From Aequorivita soesokkakensis (lineage in GTDB: Bacteria > Bacteroidota > Bacteroidia > Flavobacteriales > Flavobacteriaceae), in NCBI RefSeq assembly GCF_001641085.1, contig NZ_LXIE01000005.1:17849-81848 (forward strand): a stretch of 64,000 nt of DNA, in the 5' to 3' direction. The translations under genes and the position numbers were made by a program. Shown here piece after piece: positions 51,015 through 60,501 of the stretch. Below the pieces are notes generated by a model. That model was not told the DNA's origin and did no database searches. It saw only the letters and a program-made list of their open reading frames with translations. The stretch's first letter is position 1, and the number at the start of each line of letters is the position of its first letter.

Positions 51015-52271
51015 TTACATTCCCGTCCGGATCGCTTCCACCGGATCAAGTTTTGAAGCTGAAATTGCCGGAAGAATTCCTGAAATCAACCCAATTGCAG
51101 CAGAGATAGCCGTTCCAAAAAGTATATTCCATAACGATAATACAAATTCGAAATCACCCGTAAACTGTGATGCAATTATGGAAACAATAAACACCAAAAA
51201 CAACCCAATCAATCCACCTATTACGGCTAGAATCACGGCTTCAAACAAAAATTGAAACAGTATGAATTTGTTCTTTGCGCCCAAGGATTTTTGAATCCCA
51301 ATTAAATTAGTGCGCTCCTTCACACTTACAAACATAATATTCGCAATTCCGAAGCCGCCAACAAGTAGGGAGAAAAAACTTATTGCTCCTCCAATTTTAT
51401 TCATAGTTCCGGTAATGTTATCAATAAAATCTGCAAAACCCTGCATTTGGTTTACGAAGAAGTTACTTATTTCATCTGGTTTCAATCCACGCTTGGTTCT
51501 AAGTTTTTGCGTTAGCACTGCTTTAAATTCGGCTTCATCCACTCCTTTTTCGGGTTTCACCACAATCTGCGGGAAAGTATTTTTATTATTATCGCCATAA
51601 ATTCTCCGCACAACATTCACAGACATCCAAACTGAAGTGTCTTTAGAATTTCCAAATATACCAGCGCCTTCTTTTTCCAAAACACCTATCACGTTAAACC
51701 TTCGTCCGTAAATACGCACTTCTTTTCCAATGGCCGTTGCAGCATCACCAAACAACTGTTTGGCAATTTCATCACCCAAAACCACAACCATGGAACCGCT
51801 GTTCGATTCTGATCCATTAAAAAACCTTCCTTCGGAAAGTTTTAAGGCTTCAATGTTGTAATAACTGTCTGTTACCGCACCAATAGGCACGTTATCAACC
51901 TGTCTGTCTTCATATTTTATGCTTTCATTGGGGACATTCAACGTAAAAGTTGCCGCTTCAATATTTGGGGTGTTGCGTTCAATATACTGGTATTCGTCAT
52001 AAGTAACATCTGGAAATTGCTGCCATTTCCAGCGTGGAATATCCGTTGGCCCAAAATTGAATCGCATCACTATTATTGTGCTGTTGTCCAGCCCACTGAT
52101 GCTGCCCTCAATTTCACGCTTTAAAGAATCAACCGCAGCCAAAACTGCTATGATTGAAAAAATACCAATCGTTACGCCCACCAAAGAGAGAAAAGTTCGC
52201 AATTTATTATTTCGTAGCGCATTTAGTGCGAAATTGAAACTTTCTTTTAAAACCCGAAGATATATTAGCAT
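51015..52271 (-). CDS. MacB-like ABC transporter permease (FtsX family)
   Basis: 418 residues. The first helix (TFLSLVGVTIGIFSIIAVLAA, ~26-46) is followed by a large periplasmic MacB-type core (~47-285, with GRFFNGSESNSGSMVVVLGDEIAKQLFG and GRRFNVIGVLEKEGAGIFG). The FtsX domain has three more helices (FFSLLVGGFGIANIMFVSV, FEAVILAVIGGLIGLFLVF, ILFGTAISAAIGLISGILPA) and the closing motif ASKLDPVEAIRTGM. Permeases of this type couple ATP hydrolysis to export or to mechanical action in the periplasm. No ATPase or adaptor (MacA-type) gene is adjacent in the window. Substrate unknown. Confidence 0.88.
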   Translation of the reverse strand: MLIYLRVLKESFNFALNALRNNKLRTFLSLVGVTIGIFSIIAVLAAVDSLKREIEGSISGLDNSTIIVMRFNFGPTDIPRWKWQQFPDVTYDEYQYIERNTPNIEAATFTLNVPNESIKYEDRQVDNVPIGAVTDSYYNIEALKLSEGRFFNGSESNSGSMVVVLGDEIAKQLFGDAATAIGKEVRIYGRRFNVIGVLEKEGAGIFGNSKDTSVWMSVNVVRRIYGDNNKNTFPQIVVKPEKGVDEAEFKAVLTQKLRTKRGLKPDEISNFFVNQMQGFADFIDNITGTMNKIGGAISFFSLLVGGFGIANIMFVSVKERTNLIGIQKSLGAKNKFILFQFLFEAVILAVIGGLIGLFLVFIVSIIASQFTGDFEFVLSLWNILFGTAISAAIGLISGILPAISASKLDPVEAIRTGM

Positions 52272-52398
52272 TTATGATTTTCGATTAACGATTGATGATT
52301 TTGAAATTTTAAGTTTAAACTTTAAAAAACGTTGATAAAATTATAAAAAGTAAGACGTTTTCTCTTTGCTTATGTTACAAATTTACTATGCAATTATG

Positions 52399-52406
52399 TA
52401 CTTTTG
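52399..52406 (+). promoter_or_regulatory. Putative -7 element of purH
   Basis: TACTTTTG matches TAnnTTTG, 17 bases before the purH ATG at 52424. Confidence 0.42.
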
Positions 52407-52423
52407 CACCTTAATTTTCGATA

Positions 52424-53956
52424 ATGAACAATTCCAAAAAAATTACATCTGCTTTAATTTCCGTTTTTAGCAAAGATGGGCTTGCCCCGATTGTTAAAAA
52501 ACTACACGAACAAAACGTAAAAATCTACTCTACCGGAGGCACCGAAAAATTCATTAACGATCTTGGAATCGAGGTAATTGCAGTGGAAGACATAACAGAC
52601 TACCCTTCTATTTTGGGCGGTCGAGTAAAGACTCTTCACCCAAAAGTTTTTGGCGGAATTTTGAATAGACAAGACCACGAAGGCGATGTTGCCGAAATGG
52701 AACAATATAACATTCCACAGATTGATGCCGTGATTGTGGATTTGTATCCTTTTGAAAAAACCGTTGCTTCGGGCGCTTCGGAAGCAGATATTATTGAAAA
52801 AATAGACATTGGAGGAATTTCATTGATTCGCGCTGCTGCAAAGAATTTTAAGGATACCATTTGCGTTTCCTCTGTTGAAGATTACCCTGAATTTTTGGAA
52901 TTGATTTCAGAAAAAAATGGCGAAATTTCATTGAAAGACCGCAAGCGTTTTGCCGCAAAATCCTTCAACATTTCTTCAAACTACGATACTGCAATTTTTA
53001 ATTATTTCAACAATGAAGAAAAATTGCCAGCTTTCAAAATAAGCGAAACTAACGGACAGGAACTTCGCTACGGCGAAAATCCGCACCAAAAAGGATATTT
53101 CTTTGGAAATTTTGATGAAATGTTCACCAAACTTCACGGAAAGGAATTGAGTTACAACAACCTTTTGGACGTTGATGCAGCAATAAATTTGATGAACGAA
53201 TTTAAGGGCGAAGCGCCTACTTTTGCAATTTTAAAACACAACAACGCCTGCGGAATTGCACAACGCGAGACCGTGCAGCAAGCATATATGGCTGCATTGG
53301 CCGGCGATCCCGTTTCGGCTTTTGGTGGAATTTTAATAAGCAATGTTGAAATTGACGAAGCAACTGCTAACGAAATCCACGACCTTTTTTGCGAAGTGGT
53401 AATTGCGCCATCCTTTTCAGCAAAAGCACAGGAAATTTTAGAAGGAAAAAAGAACCGAATTCTATTAATTCAAAAAGAAACTGAATTACCTTCAACAACA
53501 GTGCGCACTTGTTTGAACGGCGTTTTGGTACAGGATAAAGACAATATTACCGACAGTGCTGAAATTTTAACGCACGCAACAAACAATAAACCCAATTCCG
53601 AAGAGTTAGAAGACTTGTTGTTCGCTTCAAAAATTTGCAAGCACACAAAATCGAACACAATTGTTTTGGCAAAGGGCAAACAACTTTGCGCCAGCGGAAC
53701 CGGCCAAACCAGTCGCGTTGATGCGTTACGGCAAGCAATTGAAAAAGCAAAAGCCTTTAATTTTAACCTTGAAGGTGCCGTGATGGCGAGTGATGCTTTT
53801 TTCCCGTTTCCCGATTGTGTGGAAATTGCGGACAACGCAGGAGTAACTGCTGTAATCCAGCCCGGAGGCTCTATAAAAGACCAATTGAGCATCGATTATT
53901 GCAACAAACATAAAATGGCGATGGTATTTACCGGAACGCGTCATTTTAAGCATTAA
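52424..53956 (+). CDS. purH: Bifunctional AICAR formyltransferase/IMP cyclohydrolase PurH
   Basis: Last two steps of IMP synthesis, 510 residues. The N-terminal cyclohydrolase has LISVFSKDGLAPIVKKLHEQNVKIYSTGGTEKFI, LGGRVKTLHPKVFGGIL and YPFEKTV. The C-terminal AICAR transformylase has the KHNNACGIA motif with the Lys-His pair near 270, and GDPVSAFGGIL, FASKICKHTKSNTIVLAKGKQLCASGTGQTSRVDAL and the closing DAFFPFPDCVEIADNAGVTAVIQPGGSIKDQ. mreB follows after 64 bases and has its own TAnnTTTG element. Confidence 0.97.
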   Translation: MNNSKKITSALISVFSKDGLAPIVKKLHEQNVKIYSTGGTEKFINDLGIEVIAVEDITDYPSILGGRVKTLHPKVFGGILNRQDHEGDVAEMEQYNIPQIDAVIVDLYPFEKTVASGASEADIIEKIDIGGISLIRAAAKNFKDTICVSSVEDYPEFLELISEKNGEISLKDRKRFAAKSFNISSNYDTAIFNYFNNEEKLPAFKISETNGQELRYGENPHQKGYFFGNFDEMFTKLHGKELSYNNLLDVDAAINLMNEFKGEAPTFAILKHNNACGIAQRETVQQAYMAALAGDPVSAFGGILISNVEIDEATANEIHDLFCEVVIAPSFSAKAQEILEGKKNRILLIQKETELPSTTVRTCLNGVLVQDKDNITDSAEILTHATNNKPNSEELEDLLFASKICKHTKSNTIVLAKGKQLCASGTGQTSRVDALRQAIEKAKAFNFNLEGAVMASDAFFPFPDCVEIADNAGVTAVIQPGGSIKDQLSIDYCNKHKMAMVFTGTRHFKH

Positions 53957-53963
53957 ATTTTAT

Positions 53964-53971
53964 TACATTTG
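53964..53971 (+). promoter_or_regulatory. Putative -7 element of the mre operon
   Basis: TACATTTG matches TAnnTTTG, 8 bases after the purH stop and 49 bases before the mreB ATG. Confidence 0.45.
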
Positions 53972-54020
53972 TTTAAAACCAAACTTAACACGTTAACTTT
54001 CAATACCACCAACTTAAACT

Positions 54021-55049
54021 ATGGGATTTTTTGACTTCCTAACTGAAGAAATAGCAATTGACCTTGGTACCGCAAATACCCTAATTATCCACAACGATAA
54101 AGTTGTTGTGGACGCCCCGTCAATTGTAGCGCGCGACCGAACTACCGGCAAAATAATCGCCGTAGGCCGCGAAGCTGCGATGATGCAAGGGAAAACCCAC
54201 GAAAACATTAAAACAATCCGTCCATTGAAAGATGGTGTAATCGCAGATTTTGATGCCAGCGAAAAGATGATAAACATGTTTATCAGCGATATTCCAGCGT
54301 TGAAAAAGAAATGGCTGAAACCATCATTGCGTATGGTTGTCTGCATCCCAAGTGGAATTACCGAGGTGGAAATGCGCGCCGTAAAAGAAAGTGCCGAACG
54401 CGTTAACGGAAAAGAAGTTTATTTGATCCACGAGCCAATGGCAGCTGCAATTGGTATTGGCGTTGACATTATGCAGCCAAAAGGAAATATGGTTGTTGAC
54501 ATAGGAGGTGGAACTACTGAAATTGCCGTAATAGCACTTGGCGGAATTGTTTGCGACAAATCCATAAAAATTGCAGGTGACGTTTTCACAAATGATATTG
54601 TTTATTATATGCGCACTCAACACAACTTGTACGTTGGTGAGCGCACTGCTGAAAAAATAAAAATCCAAATAGGTGCTGCAACAGAAGATCTTGAACTTCC
54701 GCCGGACGAAATGGACGTGCAGGGTAGGGATTTGCTTACTGGAAAGCCTAAACAGGTACAAACTTCCTACAGAGAAATTGCAAAGGCGTTGGATAAATCC
54801 ATCCTTCGAATTGAGGATGCGGTTATGGAAACACTTTCACAAACCCCTCCCGAGCTTGCCGCCGATATTTACAACACCGGAATTTATCTTGCAGGTGGTG
54901 GCTCTATGCTTCGCGGATTGGACAAAAGACTTTCGCAAAAAACCGATCTTCCGGTTTATATTGCTGAAGACCCTTTACGTGCAGTAGTTCGTGGAACAGG
55001 AATTTGTTTGAAAAATCTCGCGAAATACAAAAGCGTGTTGATTAAATAA
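54021..55049 (+). CDS. mreB: Rod shape-determining actin homologue MreB
   Basis: 342 residues, cytoplasmic filament protein that positions lateral cell-wall synthesis. Actin-fold ATPase motifs: phosphate 1 IDLGTANTLI near 14, connect 1, phosphate 2 MVVDIGGGTTEIAVIALGGIV near 158, and adenosine NTGIYLAGGGSMLRGLDKRL near 288. The N-terminal MGFFDFLTEEIA may act as a membrane-binding amphipathic helix. It is first in the mreB-mreC-mreD-mrdA-rodA operon (elongasome). A 99-base gap with a short TTTTCAG/CTGAAAA hairpin (55051-55076) precedes mreC. Confidence 0.97.
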   Translation: MGFFDFLTEEIAIDLGTANTLIIHNDKVVVDAPSIVARDRTTGKIIAVGREAAMMQGKTHENIKTIRPLKDGVIADFDASEKMINMFISDIPALKKKWLKPSLRMVVCIPSGITEVEMRAVKESAERVNGKEVYLIHEPMAAAIGIGVDIMQPKGNMVVDIGGGTTEIAVIALGGIVCDKSIKIAGDVFTNDIVYYMRTQHNLYVGERTAEKIKIQIGAATEDLELPPDEMDVQGRDLLTGKPKQVQTSYREIAKALDKSILRIEDAVMETLSQTPPELAADIYNTGIYLAGGGSMLRGLDKRLSQKTDLPVYIAEDPLRAVVRGTGICLKNLAKYKSVLIK

Positions 55050-55148
55050 TTTTTCAGAAATAAATTTTACTGAAAATCTTAAAGAGAATAGTTGCCCATT
55101 TATGGCGTTGCTCCATTAGAAAGCAGAATATTTTAACCCCACAAAGCA

Positions 55149-55979
55149 ATGCAGCAGATTATATTTTTTTTCATTCGGAATAAAAATTTCCTGTTGTTTG
55201 CCGTGCTTTTTACAATTTCTGTAGCGCTTACCGTCCAAACCCACAATTACCACAACGATAAATTTATCAGTTCGGCCAATTTCGTTACTGGTGGCGTTTA
55301 TACTTTCAGAAATAATATTACCGATTATTTTAATCTTGGGAAGGAAAACCAACAATTGCTCGAAGAAAATTTATTACTTCGAAAAAAACTGGATCAGTTT
55401 AAAGAAGCGGTTGTTTTTGAAAAATTGGACAGCACTTTTCTTCCGAATAAATACAAATATTTCACTGCGCGGGTAATCAATAATAATTACTCAAAAACAA
55501 AAAACCAACTAACGCTGGACAAAGGCGAAAAAGACAGTATAAAAATTGACTTAGGCGTAATTTCTTCCAAAGGAATTGTTGGGATTGTGAGCGATGTTTC
55601 TGAAAACTACTCCACGGTTCAATCTATTTTAAACACAAAGAGCAGAATTAACGCAAAGCATAAAAATTCTGGACATTTTGGTTCGCTGAAATGGGACACG
55701 AAAGATCCAAACGTGGCGCAATTGGTTGATATTCCCCGACTGGCCGAGCTGGAAAAAGGCGACACCATTGTAACTGGAGGTAGATCAACTATTTTCCCCG
55801 AAGGACTTTTGATTGGTACCGTGAACGATTTTCACTTGGATAAGGATGACAATTATTATTACGTGAACGTGCAACTTTTCAATGATATGACAGCTTTGGA
55901 AAACGTTTATTTGATTGAGAACAAGGAAGCTACTGAAATTTTAGAGCTTGAGAAAAGAGTGGATGATGAAGAACAGTGA
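55149..55979 (+). CDS. mreC: Rod shape-determining protein MreC
   Basis: 276 residues, bitopic periplasmic scaffold of the elongasome. One N-terminal transmembrane helix (NFLLFAVLFTISVALTV, ~12-28), a coiled coil (NLGKENQQLLEENLLLRKKLDQFKEAV, ~62-88), and the MreC beta-domains with ARVINNNYSKTKNQLTLDKGEKDSIKIDLGVISSKGIVGIVSDVSENYSTVQSIL and GDTIVTGGRSTIFPEGLLIGTVNDF. The stop overlaps the mreD start by about 14 bases. Confidence 0.94.
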   Translation: MQQIIFFFIRNKNFLLFAVLFTISVALTVQTHNYHNDKFISSANFVTGGVYTFRNNITDYFNLGKENQQLLEENLLLRKKLDQFKEAVVFEKLDSTFLPNKYKYFTARVINNNYSKTKNQLTLDKGEKDSIKIDLGVISSKGIVGIVSDVSENYSTVQSILNTKSRINAKHKNSGHFGSLKWDTKDPNVAQLVDIPRLAELEKGDTIVTGGRSTIFPEGLLIGTVNDFHLDKDDNYYYVNVQLFNDMTALENVYLIENKEATEILELEKRVDDEEQ

Positions 55980-56475
55980 TATCATTATAAATATAGTCCG
56001 GTTTATAGTGCTTGTTTTTCTTCAAGTACTGATGCTCAACAATATTAACCTTTTGGGTTACATAAATCCTTATTTGTATATCTTTTTCATTTTGATGTAT
56101 CCGTTGGACGGAAACAAAGGTCTTTTGATTTTTCTTAGTTTTCTTTTGGGCCTTTCCATAGATATTTTTGAGGATTCGGGCGGAGTACACGCCGCGGCTT
56201 GTGCGTTTATCGCATACATTCGGCCTGTGGTTTTAAAATATTCCTTTGGGGTGAGTTACGAATACAATAGTGTGAAAATAAAAAAAGCCGATCCAATGGA
56301 AAGGCTTACTTATATAGCTTCATTGGTTTTTATGCATCATTTTGTGATGTTCGCCTTGGAAATTTTCAGCTTTAAACATATATTCTTATTGTTGAAATCT
56401 ACGTTGTTTTCAGGAGTGTTTACCATAATTGTCATTGTGTGCACAATGATTCTTTTCAACAGAAAATCTACATGA
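55966..56475 (+). CDS. mreD: Rod shape-determining protein MreD
   Basis: About 169 residues, five predicted membrane helices (IVRFIVLVFLQVLMLNNI, YLYIFFILMYPL, GLLIFLSFLLGLSIDIF, FMHHFVMFALEIFSF, LFSGVFTIIVIVCTMILF). A charged loop DEDSGG-like region (DIFEDSGGVHAAACAF) is typical of MreD. The ATG at 55966 (MKNSDIIINIVRF) is preferred; an ATG three bases earlier is possible. It overlaps the end of mreC, and its stop overlaps the mrdA start (ATGA), so the genes are translationally coupled. Confidence 0.9.
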   Translation: MKNSDIIINIVRFIVLVFLQVLMLNNINLLGYINPYLYIFFILMYPLDGNKGLLIFLSFLLGLSIDIFEDSGGVHAAACAFIAYIRPVVLKYSFGVSYEYNSVKIKKADPMERLTYIASLVFMHHFVMFALEIFSFKHIFLLLKSTLFSGVFTIIVIVCTMILFNRKST

Positions 56476-58337
56476 GAAAGATTGTACTTATAGCATTGGT
56501 TTTGTTCACGGGCTTGCTTTTTACGGCCCGGCTCTTCTACTTGCAGGTTTATGATGCATCTCCAGACTCGCTTTCGCAAAACAGCGCAATAAAGGTAATG
56601 TATGATTATCCGCAAAGAGGTTATATGTTTGACCGGAATATGAAACTTTTGGTTTCAAATCAGCCTTCGTATGATGTAATGGTGGTTCCCCGCGATGTAA
56701 AACCGCTTGACACTTTGGAATTTTGTAGTTTGCTGAAAATAACAAAAGAAGAGTTTATAGAAATTCTTGAAAAGGCAAAAACCTATTCTCCCAGATTACC
56801 TTCAGTAGTAATTCCGCAGCTTAATAAAGCCGACTACGCTTCCCTTTCGGAGAAAATGTATAAATATGAAGGGTTTTATATTCAGCGTCGCTCCCTTCGC
56901 GAATATCAAGTAGATCATTCAGCAAACGTAATGGGCTACATTGCAGAAGTGAACAACGCCATTATTGAAAAAAATCCGTATTATCAAATGGGGGAACTCA
57001 TTGGTACCGCTGGTGTTGAGAAGGAATATGAAGATGTTTTACGCGGTGTGAAAGGTGTGAAATATATTCAGAAAGACCGCTTTAACCGAGACATTGGGCC
57101 ATATAAAGAAGGTATTTTTGATACACTTCCAGAACGCGGAAATGATGTTCAGTTAACCATTGATGCCGTACTTCAAAAGTATGGTGAGGAATTGATGATC
57201 CACAAAAGAGGAGGTATTGTAGCAATAGAGCCTTCAACTGGCGAAATATTGGCACTTATTACTGCACCAAGTTATGACCCTTCGCTTTTGGTGGGTCGTG
57301 ACCGCTCTAAAAATTTCACAAAATTGTGGTATGACACTATTGGGAAACCACTTTATGATAGGGTATTAATGGGGGAATATCCTCCCGGCTCACCATTTAA
57401 AACATTAACTGCTTTAATTGGGCTTCACGAAAAAGCAGTAGATACGCTCGATAAATTTTATTGTTATCACGGTTTTCGCTACGGAAATAGAACGTTAGGC
57501 TGCCATAATCATCCATCGCCGCTGGCAATGGTGGGCGGAATTGCAAATAGCTGTAATGCCTATTTTTGTAACGTATATAAAAGAATCATTGATAAATATC
57601 CAACCCCACAGGAAGGCATCGATGCTTGGAGAAATGACTTAATGAGTTTTGGTTTGGGAGATTTTTTGGGTTACGATTTACCTAGTGGGAAAAGAGGCAA
57701 TATTCCTACTTCAAAATATTATAACAAAATACACGATTTTCCTGCACATAATTGGTCTTCTTTGGCAACCATTTCAAACGCTATTGGTCAGGGAGAAGTA
57801 TTACTTACGCCCATGCAAATGGCCAATTTTACTGCAGCTATTGCAAACCGGGGGTATTATTATACGCCTCACATCATTAAAAACATAGTTGGGCCTGATA
57901 CCATTCCCCAGAAATTTAAAGAAAAGCATTACACTACCGTTGAACCTGAAAATTTCAAACCAGTTGTGGAAGGTATGTATCAAGTTTATCAACGCGGAAC
58001 GGCTTCATCCATCCAAATTCCAGGGATAGAGATTTGTGGAAAAACCGGTACGGCAGAAAATTTTACCAAAATTGACGGCAAGCGTGTTCAACTTACAGAC
58101 CACTCCATTTTTGTGGCATTTGCACCAAAGGACAACCCTAAAATAGCCATTGCCGTATTTGTTGAAAACGGCTATTGGGGTTCGCGTTGGGCGGGACGAA
58201 TTGCGGGGCTTATGATTGAAAAATACCTAAAAGGCGAAATAACCCGTACAGACATGGAAAAATATGTGCTGGAGGGAAGTTTGGAAGCAGAATACGCCAA
58301 ACCATACAGTGGTCAACCTTTTTCAATAAATCACTAA
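56472..58337 (+). CDS. mrdA: Penicillin-binding protein 2 (elongation transpeptidase)
   Basis: 621 residues from the ATG at 56472. Signal anchor (VLIALVLFTGLLFTARLFYLQVY), PBP dimerisation domain (YDYPQRGYMFDRNMKLLVSN, SLREYQVDHSANVMGYIAEVN, MGELIGTAGVEKEYEDVLRGVKG). Transpeptidase domain: the active-site SxxK is SPFK in GEYPPGSPFKTLTAL near 300, the SxN motif is SCN in GGIANSCNAYFCNVY near 360, and the KTG motif is in EICGKTGTAENF near 530. It crosslinks lateral-wall peptidoglycan and partners the RodA polymerase encoded one base on. beta-Lactams target this class. Confidence 0.95.
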   Translation: MRKIVLIALVLFTGLLFTARLFYLQVYDASPDSLSQNSAIKVMYDYPQRGYMFDRNMKLLVSNQPSYDVMVVPRDVKPLDTLEFCSLLKITKEEFIEILEKAKTYSPRLPSVVIPQLNKADYASLSEKMYKYEGFYIQRRSLREYQVDHSANVMGYIAEVNNAIIEKNPYYQMGELIGTAGVEKEYEDVLRGVKGVKYIQKDRFNRDIGPYKEGIFDTLPERGNDVQLTIDAVLQKYGEELMIHKRGGIVAIEPSTGEILALITAPSYDPSLLVGRDRSKNFTKLWYDTIGKPLYDRVLMGEYPPGSPFKTLTALIGLHEKAVDTLDKFYCYHGFRYGNRTLGCHNHPSPLAMVGGIANSCNAYFCNVYKRIIDKYPTPQEGIDAWRNDLMSFGLGDFLGYDLPSGKRGNIPTSKYYNKIHDFPAHNWSSLATISNAIGQGEVLLTPMQMANFTAAIANRGYYYTPHIIKNIVGPDTIPQKFKEKHYTTVEPENFKPVVEGMYQVYQRGTASSIQIPGIEICGKTGTAENFTKIDGKRVQLTDHSIFVAFAPKDNPKIAIAVFVENGYWGSRWAGRIAGLMIEKYLKGEITRTDMEKYVLEGSLEAEYAKPYSGQPFSINH

Positions 58338-59593
58338 TGGCAACAGGGAAAAGTTACGTACGTTTTGATTGGTTGATTATTTTTATATACATCGCCTTGG
58401 TTGCGATGGGTTGGATAAATATTTATTCAGCATCACTGAATGATGCCGCAAAAGGCTTTTGGGATTTTGATCAAATTTATGCAAGGCAGTTTATGTTTAT
58501 CTGTTTTAGTGTAATCCTAATTATTTTTTTACTTGCCATTGAGTCAAAATTTTACGAGAAATTTGCAAGTGTATTTTATATAATCTCGCTTCTATCCCTT
58601 TTAGGCCTTTTTGTATTCGGAAAGAATATTTCTGGAGCAACTTCTTGGTATGCATTTGGAAGCTTTAGTCTTCAGCCCAGTGAATTTGCCAAAGCTGCTA
58701 CCGCTTTGGCACTTGCAAAATATGTAAGCGATATTCAAACGGATATGAAGGATTTAAAAAACCAAATTGGTGCTTTTATAATTCTTGCATTGCCAGCACT
58801 TTTTATTATTCCGCAACCTGATCCCGGGAGTGCCCTAATTTATGCCGCCTTCGTTTTTCCTCTTTATCGCGAAGGGCTTCACGGAGTTTATTTGTTATTT
58901 GGCCTTTTTGCAACAATCCTTTTTGTTTCCACACTTGCATTTGGTGCGCTTTGGGTAGCGATTGGGGTCTTGATTATTGGCGGAATTATTTTTTACCGAA
59001 ATAGAAAAAAACGTCCAAATATTATAAAATATATTCTTATTGCCGCCACGAGCATTGTTTTTGCGCTCTCGGTAAGTTATATTTTCAATAACGTTTTTGA
59101 ACAGCGCCATCGCGACCGTTTCAATATTGTTTTGGGAAAGGAAGTTGATGCCAGAGGCATTGGCTACAACACCCACCAAAGCGAAATTGCAATAGCTAAC
59201 GGTGGATGGTTGGGAAAGGGCTGGACACAGGGAACCCAAACCAAAGGTAATTTTGTACCCGAGCAACATACAGATTATATTTTCAGTACCGTGGGCGAAG
59301 AATGGGGTTTCTTGGGAAGTATGCTTGTTGTGCTTCTTTTCGTTGGACTTATATTACGAATCATTTTTAAAGCCGAAAAGCAAAAAAACCAATTCGGAAG
59401 AGTATATGGCTATAGCGTCGCGGCAATATTATTTCTCCACTTTTTTGTGAATATTGGCATGGTTACGGGTATTTTCCCAACTGTGGGAATACCGCTTCCT
59501 TTCTTTAGTTATGGAGGTTCCGCGCTTTGGGGCTTTACTATTTTGCTATTTATTTTCGTGAAATTGGACGGGGCGAATTATCACTACTCTTAA
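58337..59593 (+). CDS. rodA: Peptidoglycan polymerase RodA (SEDS family)
   Basis: 418 residues, ten predicted membrane helices. SEDS features: GWINIYSASL at the end of helix 1, GATSWYAFGSFSLQPSEFAKAATALALAKYVS near 105, PDPGSALIYAAFVFPLYREG near 160, the large extracellular loop with YNTHQSEIAIANGGWLGKGWTQGTQTKGNFVPEQHTDYIFSTVGEEWGF near 280, and GMVTGIFPTVGIPLPFFSYGGSALWGF at the end. RodA polymerises lipid II into glycan strands with PBP2. The start codon overlaps the mrdA stop by one base (TAATG). Last gene of the mre operon. Confidence 0.96.
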   Translation: MATGKSYVRFDWLIIFIYIALVAMGWINIYSASLNDAAKGFWDFDQIYARQFMFICFSVILIIFLLAIESKFYEKFASVFYIISLLSLLGLFVFGKNISGATSWYAFGSFSLQPSEFAKAATALALAKYVSDIQTDMKDLKNQIGAFIILALPALFIIPQPDPGSALIYAAFVFPLYREGLHGVYLLFGLFATILFVSTLAFGALWVAIGVLIIGGIIFYRNRKKRPNIIKYILIAATSIVFALSVSYIFNNVFEQRHRDRFNIVLGKEVDARGIGYNTHQSEIAIANGGWLGKGWTQGTQTKGNFVPEQHTDYIFSTVGEEWGFLGSMLVVLLFVGLILRIIFKAEKQKNQFGRVYGYSVAAILFLHFFVNIGMVTGIFPTVGIPLPFFSYGGSALWGFTILLFIFVKLDGANYHYS

Positions 59594-59675
59594 ATCCAAA
59601 TCGAAATCGAAAGTAGAAATCGAATCTATATCACTACTGCAAACTGCTACTGAGACTGCGACTGCGACTAAAAAA
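59594..59675. repeat. Short-period repeats between convergent genes
   Basis: The spacer contains AAATCGAAATCGAAA, then GAAATCGAATC, then GACTGCGACTGCGACT, with CACTACTGCAAACTGCTACTG between. Period-6 units dominate each half. No terminator-like stem is clear. Confidence 0.6.
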
Positions 59676-60491
59676 CTATCTCCTCCCCCAAGCTTGCAAG
59701 TCTATCATCGACTCCAAATTATTCTCTATGGAATCTGGCAACTTCGGAAAAAAATCAATTCCTGTTGCAGCTTCAATTTCATCTATTGAAACAGCGTATT
59801 CATAAAAAGAGTCACTCGAAGCCTTATTCGGAATTAAAAACGCAATGGCTTTATAATTTCCACCGGAAACATCCACGACTATTTTGTAAAACTCGTTCGG
59901 AACAGAAACATTTTCATCGCCAATGGTTCTCATATTTCCTTTCAAAACACCGCCTGTAATAATGTAAACCCCATCATATTTTTCAGCCCAATACCGAGCT
60001 TTTTGCTCCAATCGGTTCCATATTCCGGCGTTAAAATCGTGATTCTGCGGACTGATGTTACTCGTTAAAAAAGTTTCGTTATACGCTTCAAAAGAAATCC
60101 TCCTATCGCCCGCTGGGCAGAGATGACCGCGGTCATAGCCAGAGTTTTTATAATTCCGCCAATCAGCCGATTTGGTTTTCACTTTTTTATCCTCAATAAA
60201 ATAGGGCCGTTCAAATTCATTTTTTAAAAGATCGCTTTTAGCCAGTTCATAAGCCACCCATTCTGCCTGTTCATTTTCTTCGGAATAGGAAAGTGTAAAA
60301 AAATTGTGTTTTACAATTTCTCCCGTGGTGGAAGCGGGAAGGTAAGAATCGTCAAATTCTTTTGAATTTCCTTGCTTTACAATTGAAGTTTCAGCGACAG
60401 AATCATTGTCTTTTTCGAATAAATTGTCAGCATAATAAAGTACAACTGTTACAATTATGATTACTAAAGGGTAAATGTATTTTCGGTTCAT
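59676..60491 (-). CDS. Exported DNA/RNA non-specific endonuclease
   Basis: 271 residues. An N-terminal hydrophobic segment (YIYPLVIIIVTVVLYYA) acts as signal anchor or uncleaved signal, so the nuclease faces the periplasm or outside. The NUC1-type beta-beta-alpha-Me motif is clear: DRGHLCPAGDRRISFEAYNETFLTSNISPQNHDFNAGIWNRLE near residues 123-165, with the catalytic His of DRGH and the metal-binding Asn. Also VYIITGGVL and GNYKAIAFLIPNK. Likely role: degradation of extracellular nucleic acids for nutrition. It lies 10 bases downstream of the OppC-like gene on the same strand. Confidence 0.9.
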   Translation of the reverse strand: MNRKYIYPLVIIIVTVVLYYADNLFEKDNDSVAETSIVKQGNSKEFDDSYLPASTTGEIVKHNFFTLSYSEENEQAEWVAYELAKSDLLKNEFERPYFIEDKKVKTKSADWRNYKNSGYDRGHLCPAGDRRISFEAYNETFLTSNISPQNHDFNAGIWNRLEQKARYWAEKYDGVYIITGGVLKGNMRTIGDENVSVPNEFYKIVVDVSGGNYKAIAFLIPNKASSDSFYEYAVSIDEIEAATGIDFFPKLPDSIENNLESMIDLQAWGRR

Positions 60492-60501
60492 TCAATTTAA
60501 A

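Noticed and set aside
55051..55076. TTTTCAG/CTGAAAA hairpin between mreB and mreC as a terminator
   Set aside because: The stem is only 7 bp, AT-rich and lacks a T tract; at most it is an mRNA processing or stability element.
59594..59675. CRISPR array
   Set aside because: The units are 6 bp, the tract is under 100 bp and there are no spacers or cas genes.
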